Positions 5,567 to 10,905 of a stretch of DNA of 10,905 nucleotides are shown here, in pieces. This stretch comes from Methylorubrum extorquens. Its GTDB lineage: Bacteria; Pseudomonadota; Alphaproteobacteria; Rhizobiales; Beijerinckiaceae. A program made the position numbers and the translations under genes. Within the stretch, counting starts at the first letter, position 1; each line of letters begins with the position of its first letter. The notes beneath the pieces are model-generated. The model did no database searches. It saw nothing but the letters and a program-made list of their open reading frames with translations, and was not told the DNA's origin. The stretch spans positions 1-10,905 of the forward strand of contig JAEUAC010000170.1 in the NCBI GenBank assembly GCA_019695455.1. The letters are read 5' to 3'.

Positions 5567-7816
5567 GTGGCGATGTCTGACTTCGCCCAGGGGCTGCTGG
5601 CCCCCCAACGCCGGGCCGCGCGCGGTCCGGGCTGGCTCGGCGCCTTCTCGGTCGGCGCGGCGCTCTGCTCGGGGCTCGTCACCTTCCTGGTCCTCGCGGG
5701 CCTGACGCCCATCCTGCCGACCCACGAGGTCGTCGTCTGGCTGCTGCTGACGAACGGCGTCCTGGCGCTGGTGCTCATGGGCATCGTCGCCTGGGAGGGG
5801 TGGACGCTCGTCCGGGCACGGCGCGCGGGCGCGGCGGCGGCCGGCCTCCACACCCGGGTGGTCGGGCTGTTCAGCCTCGTCGCGGCCCTTCCGGCGATCC
5901 TGGTGGCGCTCGTCGCCAGCACCATCCTCGATCGCGGCCTGAACCCCTGGTTCACCGGCTCCATGAAGGAGCTGATGTCGAACACGGTCGAGATCGCGAC
6001 GGCCTACCGGGACGAGCAGTGCCGCTCGATCGCGCGCGAATCGCAGCTCATGGCCGTGGACCTGAACCGCGCGAAGGTCCTGTTCGACGCCGACCGCAAG
6101 GTGTTCCGCGACTTCATGCAGTCGCGCTCGGCCGCCCTCGGCTTCCCGCTCACGATGCTGGTCAGGCCCGACGGCACGCCGCTGGAGACGGTCGAGCTGC
6201 GCCAGCTGCCCGGCTCGCCCAAGCCGTCGGCCGAGGATCTCGCCTCCGCCAACGACAGCGAGGCCGTGTGCATCGTGCCCCGCAGCGGCAACCTCTTCGC
6301 GGCCGTGCTGCGGCTGCCCTCCTTCGGGGCGATCCTCTACGCGCTGCGGCCGACGGATCCGCGCGCCACCGAGTTCCCGCCGGTCGCCCAGGCCGGCGTC
6401 GCCTATTACCAGGCGCTCGAGGAGAAGCGGGTCGGGATCCAGATCGCCTTCGCGTCGATGTTCGCCCTGATCGCGCTCATCGTGCTCCTGTCCGCCGTCT
6501 GGTTCGGCCTCACCTTCTCGAACCGGCTCGTCGCGCCGATCCGACGCCTCATCCACGCGACCGACCAGGTCGCGACGGGGAACTTCTACGTCCAGGTCCC
6601 CGTACGGCGGCAGGAGGGGGACCTCGCCCATCTCGGCGAGACCTTCAACAAGATGACGTCCGAGCTGCGCCGCCAGCACGACGGCCTGACGGCCGCGAGC
6701 GACCTCATCGACCGCCGACGGCGCTTCATCGAGGCCGTCCTGTCCGGGGTCTCGGCCGCCGTGATCGGCATCGATTCGCACGGCGTCGTGACCATCCTGA
6801 ACCCGCCCGCCGAAACCCTGCTCGCAACCCGCCGCGGCGAGGTCGTCGGCCAGCCGATCGCGGTCGTGCTCCCCGAAATCGCCCAATTGATCGAGGAGGC
6901 GAGGCACGGCCGGCTCCGCCTCGCGCAGCAGCAGGTGCCGATCTCGCGGCAGGGGAGGGAGCGGACGCTGAACATCCGCGTGACCAGCGAAGGCGCCCGG
7001 GGCGAGGACAAGGGCTTCATCGTGACGCTGGACGACATCACGGATCTCGTCACGGCGCAGCGGAGTTCGGCCTGGGCCGACGTCGCCCGCCGCATCGCCC
7101 ACGAAATCAAGAATCCGCTCACACCAATCCAGCTCTCGGCGGAGCGGATCCGACGTAAATACGGTAAAGTCATCACCACCGATCGAGAGATATTCGAACA
7201 GTGCACCAACACCATCGTGCGCCAGGTGGATGACATCAAGCGCATGGTGGACGAGTTCTCGTCTTTCGCCCGCATGCCGAAGCCCGCCATGGAGGCCGAA
7301 GATCTGGTGGACACGGTGCGTCAGGTGGTGTTCATGATGCGCATCGCACATCCCGACGTGGCGTTCGCGGAGGATCTGCCAGGTCAGCCGCTGCAGGCCA
7401 ACGTCGACCGGCGCCTGCTCTCGCAGGCCGTCACCAACATCGTGAAGAACGCCACGGAGGCCATCGCCGCCGTGCCCGAGGAGGACCGGAGCGACCCGAC
7501 GATCAGGGTCTCGCTGCGGAGCGAGGGGGAGGACATCATCATCGACGTGGCGGATACGGGCAAAGGCTTTCCGACCGAGAACAGGCAGCGCCTGCTCGAG
7601 CCGTACATGACGACGCGGGAGGGCGGCACGGGATTGGGCCTCGCGATCGTCGGCAAGATCCTCGAGGATCATGGCGGCGGCCTCGAACTGCTCGACAATC
7701 CGGCCGGACGGGGAGGGCTGGTGCGGATGAGGATGCGGCTGGACAACGCGGCGCGCGACGCCCGTGCGGAGCGACACCCGGGCCGCGAGCCCGGGCCCGC
7801 CAGGGTCCCGGCATGA
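5567..7816 (+). CDS. ntrY: Membrane-bound nitrogen/redox sensor histidine kinase NtrY
   Basis: A 749-residue inner-membrane histidine kinase, partner of NtrX. Three hydrophobic segments near 27-50, 56-76 and 97-120 and a fourth near 290-315 bracket a periplasmic sensor region (about 121-289). A HAMP linker (about 317-372, starting SNRLVAPIRRL) is followed by a PAS domain (about 385-495). The phosphotransfer motif is ARRIAHEIKNPLTPIQLSAE with His512. The ATPase domain has N box NIVKNATEAI (Asn628), G1 DTGKG at 663-667 and G2 GGTGLGLAIV at 686-695. In Azospirillum, Azorhizobium and Brucella NtrY links nitrogen or oxygen cues to NtrX. GTG 5567 is chosen from the GGAG spacing; ATG 5573 is the alternative. 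The stop overlaps ntrX (ATGA). The last 25 or so residues (Asp-Asn-Ala-Ala onward) extend past the kinase fold, are rich in Arg, Pro and Ala, and encode a GC hairpin. Confidence 0.96.
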   Translation: MAMSDFAQGLLAPQRRAARGPGWLGAFSVGAALCSGLVTFLVLAGLTPILPTHEVVVWLLLTNGVLALVLMGIVAWEGWTLVRARRAGAAAAGLHTRVVGLFSLVAALPAILVALVASTILDRGLNPWFTGSMKELMSNTVEIATAYRDEQCRSIARESQLMAVDLNRAKVLFDADRKVFRDFMQSRSAALGFPLTMLVRPDGTPLETVELRQLPGSPKPSAEDLASANDSEAVCIVPRSGNLFAAVLRLPSFGAILYALRPTDPRATEFPPVAQAGVAYYQALEEKRVGIQIAFASMFALIALIVLLSAVWFGLTFSNRLVAPIRRLIHATDQVATGNFYVQVPVRRQEGDLAHLGETFNKMTSELRRQHDGLTAASDLIDRRRRFIEAVLSGVSAAVIGIDSHGVVTILNPPAETLLATRRGEVVGQPIAVVLPEIAQLIEEARHGRLRLAQQQVPISRQGRERTLNIRVTSEGARGEDKGFIVTLDDITDLVTAQRSSAWADVARRIAHEIKNPLTPIQLSAERIRRKYGKVITTDREIFEQCTNTIVRQVDDIKRMVDEFSSFARMPKPAMEAEDLVDTVRQVVFMMRIAHPDVAFAEDLPGQPLQANVDRRLLSQAVTNIVKNATEAIAAVPEEDRSDPTIRVSLRSEGEDIIIDVADTGKGFPTENRQRLLEPYMTTREGGTGLGLAIVGKILEDHGGGLELLDNPAGRGGLVRMRMRLDNAARDARAERHPGREPGPARVPA
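7777..7795 (+). repeat. Perfect 7-bp hairpin in the 3' end of ntrY
   Basis: CCCGGGC (7777-7783) and GCCCGGG (7789-7795) are exact inverted repeats around the 5-nt loop CGCGA. The structure ends 17 nt before the ntrX ATG and 6 nt before its ribosome binding site (AGGG at 7802-7805). It lies in codons beyond the conserved kinase domain. The sequence resembles the short palindromic units scattered through many Hyphomicrobiales genomes, but no second copy exists in this window, so repeat status is inferred. Confidence 0.45.
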
Positions 7817-9183
7817 GCACCGACATCCTGGTCGTCGACGACGAGGTCGACATCCGCGAGCTGGTCGCCGGCATCCTCGAGGACGAGGGCCACGGCACCC
7901 GCAAGGCGGGCTCCTCGGACGAGGCGCTCGCCGCCATCACGGCACGCCGGCCGCACCTCGTCTTCCTCGACATCTGGCTGCAGGGCTCGAAGCTCGACGG
8001 CCTCCAGGTGCTGGACCTCATCAAGGCCGACCACCCGGATCTGCCGGTCGTGATGATCTCCGGTCACGGCAACATCGAGACGGCGGTCTCGGCCATCCGG
8101 GCCGGCGCCTACGACTTCATCGAGAAGCCCTTCAAGGCCGACCGGCTGGTCCTGGTCGCCGACCGGGCGCTGGAGGCGTGGCGGCTGCGCCGGGAGGTGA
8201 CCGATCTCCGCTCGCGCTCCGTCCAGGCGAGCCGGATCGCCGGCCGCTCGCCGGCCGTGAACCAGCTTCGCGGCGCGATCGAGCGCGTCGCGCCGACCAA
8301 CGCCCGGATCCTCGTCGCCGGCGCGCCCGGCTCCGGGAAGGAGCTCGCGGCCCGCACGATCCACGCCCTGTCCGCCCGGGCGGCGGGGCCGTTCGTGGTG
8401 ATCAACGCCGCCACCATCACGCCCGACACGATGGAAGCCGAGCTGTTCGGCGTGGAGGCGACGGGCGATCGCGGCCGGCGCACGGGCGCGCTGGAGGAGG
8501 CCCATGGCGGCACCCTCTACATCGACGAGATCGCGGATCTCTCGCGCGACGTGCAGGCGCGGGTGCTGCGCGTCCTCGTCGACCAGAACTTCCAGCGCGT
8601 GGGCGGGTCGACGCGGGTGCACGTGGACGTGCGCATCGTCTCGTCGTCGTCGCGCGACCTCGCGGCCGAGATCGCGGGCGGCACGTTCCGCGAGGACCTG
8701 TTCCATCGCCTGAGCGTGGTGCCCATCCGGGTCCCGTCGCTGTCCGAGCGCCGGGAGGACGTGCCGGAGCTGATCGAGTTCTTCCAGGAGCAGATCTCGG
8801 CCGCGACCGGCCTGTCCAAGCGCCGGATCGGCGACGAGGCCATGGCGGTGCTGCAGTCGCACGACTGGCCCGGCAACATCCGGCAGCTCCGCAACAACGT
8901 CGAGCGCCTGATGATCCTCACGTCGGCCGAACCCGACGTGGAGGTGACGGCCGAGATGCTGCCCTCCGAGATCGGCACGCTCGTGCCCTCGACGCCGAAC
9001 GGGGAGGGCGGCGAGCGCCTGATGAGCCTGCCCCTGCGGGAGGCGCGCGAGATCTTCGAGCGGGAATACCTGGTCGCGCAGATCGCCCGCTTCTCCGGGA
9101 ACATCTCGCGCACGGCCGAATTCATCGGGATGGAACGTTCGGCCCTGCATCGGAAGCTGAAGCTCCTCGGCATCGGGTCGTGA
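7813..9183 (+). CDS. ntrX: Response regulator NtrX, AAA+ type without GAFTGA
   Basis: A 456-residue NtrC-like response regulator, cognate to NtrY. The receiver domain (1-120) has Asp9 and Asp10, phospho-acceptor Asp53 (VFLDIWL), Ser83 and Lys105. The AAA+ domain (about 142-370) has Walker A GAPGSGKE at 170-177 and Walker B GGTLYIDEIAD at 232-242. Where NtrC has GAFTGA it reads VEATGDRGRRTGAL (214-227), so the sigma-54 loop is missing. The sensor segment is also changed (VSSSSRDL at 276-283). This is known for alphaproteobacterial NtrX, which acts without sigma-54. A Fis-type helix-turn-helix closes the protein (about 425-454, GNISRTAEFIGMERSALHRK). ATG 7813 overlaps the ntrY stop and has AGGG (7802-7805) 7 nt upstream. 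The protein lacks a conspicuous deletion and appears functional. Confidence 0.95.
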   Translation: MSTDILVVDDEVDIRELVAGILEDEGHGTRKAGSSDEALAAITARRPHLVFLDIWLQGSKLDGLQVLDLIKADHPDLPVVMISGHGNIETAVSAIRAGAYDFIEKPFKADRLVLVADRALEAWRLRREVTDLRSRSVQASRIAGRSPAVNQLRGAIERVAPTNARILVAGAPGSGKELAARTIHALSARAAGPFVVINAATITPDTMEAELFGVEATGDRGRRTGALEEAHGGTLYIDEIADLSRDVQARVLRVLVDQNFQRVGGSTRVHVDVRIVSSSSRDLAAEIAGGTFREDLFHRLSVVPIRVPSLSERREDVPELIEFFQEQISAATGLSKRRIGDEAMAVLQSHDWPGNIRQLRNNVERLMILTSAEPDVEVTAEMLPSEIGTLVPSTPNGEGGERLMSLPLREAREIFEREYLVAQIARFSGNISRTAEFIGMERSALHRKLKLLGIGS

Positions 9184-9213
9184 ACCGTCTTTGCTGCATT
9201 TGCGAACAGGGGC

Positions 9214-9242
9214 TTGCGCTGGGCAGGGCGATCCCGCCTAAT
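9214..9242 (+). promoter_or_regulatory. Candidate promoter of hfq(-hflX)
   Basis: TTGCGC (9214-9219), preceded by C to give CTTGCG, and CCTAAT (9237-9242) are separated by 17 bp within the 150-bp spacer between ntrX and hfq. The predicted start near 9249 would give a leader of about 85 nt. The -10 hexamer falls in the loop of a perfect 9-bp inverted repeat. The hexamer matches are moderate. Confidence 0.35.
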
Positions 9243-9251
9243 GGGATCGCC
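9227..9251. repeat. Perfect 9-bp inverted repeat upstream of hfq
   Basis: GGCGATCCC (9227-9235) and GGGATCGCC (9243-9251) are exact reverse complements around the 7-nt spacer GCCTAAT. No T-run follows, so a simple intrinsic terminator for ntrX is not well supported. As DNA it could be an operator over the candidate hfq -10 box; as RNA it would be a stable stem-loop 43 nt after the ntrX stop. Confidence 0.6.
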
Positions 9252-9290
9252 GGTCGGGAGCCGAACGCTTCCGGTCAACGACAAGAGGGC

Positions 9291-9319
9291 AGCCCGGCGA
9301 AGGCCGGCCGCATCGGGCT
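9291..9319 (+). other. Possible stem-loop in the hfq leader
   Basis: AGCCCG (9291-9296) can pair with CGGGCT (9314-9319), enclosing the palindrome GGCCGGCC (9302-9309). It ends 14 nt before the hfq ATG, next to a weak ribosome binding site (GGG at 9323-9325). A purine-rich single-stranded stretch (9277-9289) lies just upstream. A role in hfq translation control is conjecture. Confidence 0.3.
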
Positions 9320-9333
9320 GACGGGTCCAAACT

Positions 9334-9582
9334 ATGGCGACCGAACGCGGTCAGAATCTCCAGGACGTGTTTCTCAACAACGTCCGCAAGAACAAGGTCC
9401 CGTTGACGATCTTCCTGGTCAACGGCGTGAAGCTGCAGGGCATCGTGACGTGGTTCGACTCGTTCTGCGTGCTCCTGCGCCGCGACGGTCATTCCCAGCT
9501 CGTGTACAAGCACGCGATCTCGACCGTCATGCCCGGTCATCCCATCCAGCTCTACGAGCCGGACGACCTCGACAAGGTCTGA
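9334..9582 (+). CDS. hfq: RNA chaperone Hfq
   Basis: An 82-residue Sm-like protein that forms a hexameric ring and pairs small regulatory RNAs with mRNAs. The N-terminal helix (QNLQDVFLNNVRKNK, residues 7-21) is followed by the Sm1 strand region, including LTIFLVNGVKL at 24-34 and FCVLLRRDGHSQLVYKHAIS across 44-63. The Sm2 signature VYKHAIST sits at 57-64 with the Lys-His pair of the proximal RNA site. The tail after residue 75 is short and acidic (EPDDLDKV), typical of alphaproteobacterial Hfq and unlike the long tail of E. coli. It follows ntrX by 150 bp and precedes hflX by 16 bp, the conserved hfq-hflX pairing. In Azorhizobium (NrfA) and Rhodobacter, Hfq is needed for nif gene activation, which makes its place after ntrYX suggestive. 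The ribosome binding site is weak. Confidence 0.98.
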   Translation: MATERGQNLQDVFLNNVRKNKVPLTIFLVNGVKLQGIVTWFDSFCVLLRRDGHSQLVYKHAISTVMPGHPIQLYEPDDLDKV

Positions 9583-9590
9583 GCCACGGC

Positions 9591-9615
9591 GGGTCCGCGT
9601 GAGCGACACGGACCC
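9591..9615 (+). other. Hairpin enclosing the hflX start codon
   Basis: GGGTCCG (9591-9597) and CGGACCC (9609-9615) are perfect inverted repeats with an 11-nt loop that contains the GTG start (9599-9601). The likely ribosome binding site (GGCGGG, 9588-9593) is partly in the stem. Within the loop GTG and CAC could also pair. Because the hfq stop is only 8 nt before the stem, ribosomes finishing hfq would reach and could melt it. Confidence 0.4.
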
Positions 9616-10905
9616 CCGTCCCCAGGACCGCGTCGGTCGGCCACCGCCCTCCGAATCGGACGTCGCGGCGGCGACGCGCACGCTCGTGCTCGGTCCCTAC
9701 CTGACGCGCCCGTCGCGGCAGAGCGGATCGGGCGAGGCGATCGTGCCGAATCCGCGGCCCGCGGAGGCGCGCCTCGCGGAGGCCGTCGGCCTCGCGCGGG
9801 CGATCGAGCTCGACGTGGTGGGCGAGGGGGCGATCACCGTCTCGTCTCCCAGGCCCTCGACGCTGATCGGCTCCGGCAAGGTCGAGGAGATCGCGGGGCG
9901 GATCGCGGCCGACGAGATCGGCCTCGTCGTCATGGATGCGGCGCTCACGCCCGTCCAGCAGCGGAACCTCGAGCGCGCCTGGGGCGCCAAGGTGATCGAC
10001 CGGACCGGCCTGATCCTCGAGATCTTCGGCCGGCGTGCCCGCACCAAGGAGGGCGCGCTCCAGGTCGAGCACGCCCATCTCGCCTACCAGAAGAGCCGGC
10101 TCGTGCGCTCCTGGACGCACCTGGAGCGCCAGCGAGGCGGATTCGGCTTCCTTGGTGGCCCGGGCGAGACGCAGATCGAGGCGGACCGCCGCGTCATCCA
10201 GGATCGCATGCGGCGGATCGAGCGCGACCTCGAGACGGTCAAGCAGACGCGCGCCCTGCACCGGGCCGGGCGCCGGCGCGTGCCCTATCCGATCATCGCG
10301 CTCGTCGGCTACACGAACGCCGGCAAGTCGACGCTCTTCAACCGGCTGACGCAGGCGGACGTGTTCGCCGAGAACCTGCTCTTCGCGACGCTCGACCCGA
10401 CGTCCCGCGCGATCCGCATGCCGCATGGCGAGACGGCCATCCTGTCGGACACGGTGGGCTTCATCTCCGACCTGCCGACGACGCTGGTCGCCGCCTTCCG
10501 GGCGACGCTGGAAGACGTGATCGAGGCCGACGTGCTGCTCCACGTCCGGGACATCTCCCACGGCGAGACCGAGGCGGAGGCGGCCGACGTCGAGACGGTG
10601 CTGCGCCAGCTCGGCATCGACCCCGACCAGACCGCCCGCCTCATCGAGGTCTGGAACAAGTCGGACCTTCTCGAGCCGGGCGAGCGCGATCGGCTCGCGG
10701 GCGTCGCGTCGCGCGACGGCACCCATCCGCGCCTCGTTTCGGCCGTCAGCGGGGAGGGGATCGACGCCCTCCTCTCGGAGATCGAGGAGCGGATCGGGGT
10801 GGGCCGGCCCTCCTTCCGCATCGTCGTGCCGCCGGAGGACGGCGCCGGCGCGCATTGGCTGCACGAGGAGGCCGAAATCATCGACCGCACCACGGGCGAG
10901 GGCGG
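9599..10905 (+). CDS. hflX: Ribosome-associated GTPase HflX (3' partial)
   Basis: 435 codons are present with no stop before the window edge; the missing tail is probably short. HflX binds the 50S subunit, splits stalled ribosomes and hydrolyses GTP in the cytosol. The N-terminal ATP-binding-like domain (about 27-190) contains TLIGSGKVEEI at 88-98 and the glycine-rich RGGFGFLGGPGETQIE at 179-194. A coiled helical linker follows (about 195-228). The G domain shows G1 GYTNAGKST at 237-245, the G2-region threonine in FATLDPTSR at 262-270, G3 DTVGF at 284-288, G4 NKSD at 353-356 and a G5-like VSAVSGEG at 380-387. The GTG start at 9599 lies 16 bp after the hfq stop with GGCGGG upstream; no ATG precedes the conserved TRTLVLGPY segment (26-34). 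It presumably shares the hfq transcript. Confidence 0.95.
   Translation, partial: MSDTDPRPQDRVGRPPPSESDVAAATRTLVLGPYLTRPSRQSGSGEAIVPNPRPAEARLAEAVGLARAIELDVVGEGAITVSSPRPSTLIGSGKVEEIAGRIAADEIGLVVMDAALTPVQQRNLERAWGAKVIDRTGLILEIFGRRARTKEGALQVEHAHLAYQKSRLVRSWTHLERQRGGFGFLGGPGETQIEADRRVIQDRMRRIERDLETVKQTRALHRAGRRRVPYPIIALVGYTNAGKSTLFNRLTQADVFAENLLFATLDPTSRAIRMPHGETAILSDTVGFISDLPTTLVAAFRATLEDVIEADVLLHVRDISHGETEAEAADVETVLRQLGIDPDQTARLIEVWNKSDLLEPGERDRLAGVASRDGTHPRLVSAVSGEGIDALLSEIEERIGVGRPSFRIVVPPEDGAGAHWLHEEAEIIDRTTGEG

Noticed and set aside
5480..7777. Long minus-strand frame opposite ntrY
   Set aside because: Same codon-bias artefact; it lacks recognisable motifs and covers ntrY almost exactly.
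7669..9150. Minus-strand frame opposite ntrX
   Set aside because: No motif or plausible start signal; mirrors the GC-biased third positions of ntrX.
9527..10864. Minus-strand frame opposite hflX
   Set aside because: The plus strand encodes all GTPase motifs of HflX; the opposite frame is compositional noise.
1..10905. Search for a novel system: arrays, toxin-antitoxin pairs, phage or transposon genes, unknown ORFs
   Set aside because: Every stretch is accounted for by conserved housekeeping or regulatory genes with short spacers. No direct-repeat array, terminal inverted repeat or orphan gene was seen.

Overview
The window is very GC-rich (roughly 70%) and carries a conserved chromosomal core locus of an alphaproteobacterium, most likely of the order Hyphomicrobiales (Rhizobiales), perhaps a Methylobacterium-like lineage. 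This rests on the gene order dusB-ntrB-ntrC-ntrY-ntrX-hfq-hflX next to a fused ispDF and a small cinA-type gene, on the NtrY/NtrX pair, and on the codon bias. The genus cannot be settled by reading alone. I see no insertion sequence, prophage gene, CRISPR array, tRNA, rRNA or sign of a novel defence or mobile system.

Layout: the 3' end of a plus-strand gene resembling cysS (1-93) converges on a minus-strand pair, pncC/cinA-type (106-594) and bifunctional ispDF (591-1778), which share a 4-bp GTGA overlap. A 99-bp divergent spacer (1779-1877) separates ispDF from the plus-strand nitrogen-regulation block: dusB (1878-2891), ntrB (2888-3994), ntrC (4004-5452), a 114-bp gap, ntrY (5567-7816) and ntrX (7813-9183). 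After a 150-bp gap come hfq (9334-9582) and hflX (9599 to the window edge, lacking its 3' end). Coding density is high and no stretch above 300 bases lacks a gene.

How the genes work together: NtrB/NtrC is the cytosolic, PII-responsive nitrogen pair acting through sigma-54. NtrY/NtrX is the membrane-bound sister pair, and here NtrX lacks the GAFTGA loop needed to engage sigma-54, so the two regulators should act on different forms of RNA polymerase. Hfq adds post-transcriptional control; in Azorhizobium and Rhodobacter it is needed for nitrogen-fixation gene expression. HflX is a ribosome-associated GTPase often encoded beside hfq. DusB modifies tRNA and is a known partner of ntrBC (as nifR3). 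IspDF and the cinA-type protein serve isoprenoid synthesis and pyridine-nucleotide salvage and are probably unrelated to nitrogen control.

The points most worth a second look are small cis structures: a perfect 9-bp inverted repeat around the likely -10 box of hfq, a hairpin that encloses the GTG start of hflX, a GC-rich hairpin written into the last codons of ntrY just ahead of ntrX, and an 8-bp hairpin between the convergent cysS-like and cinA ends.
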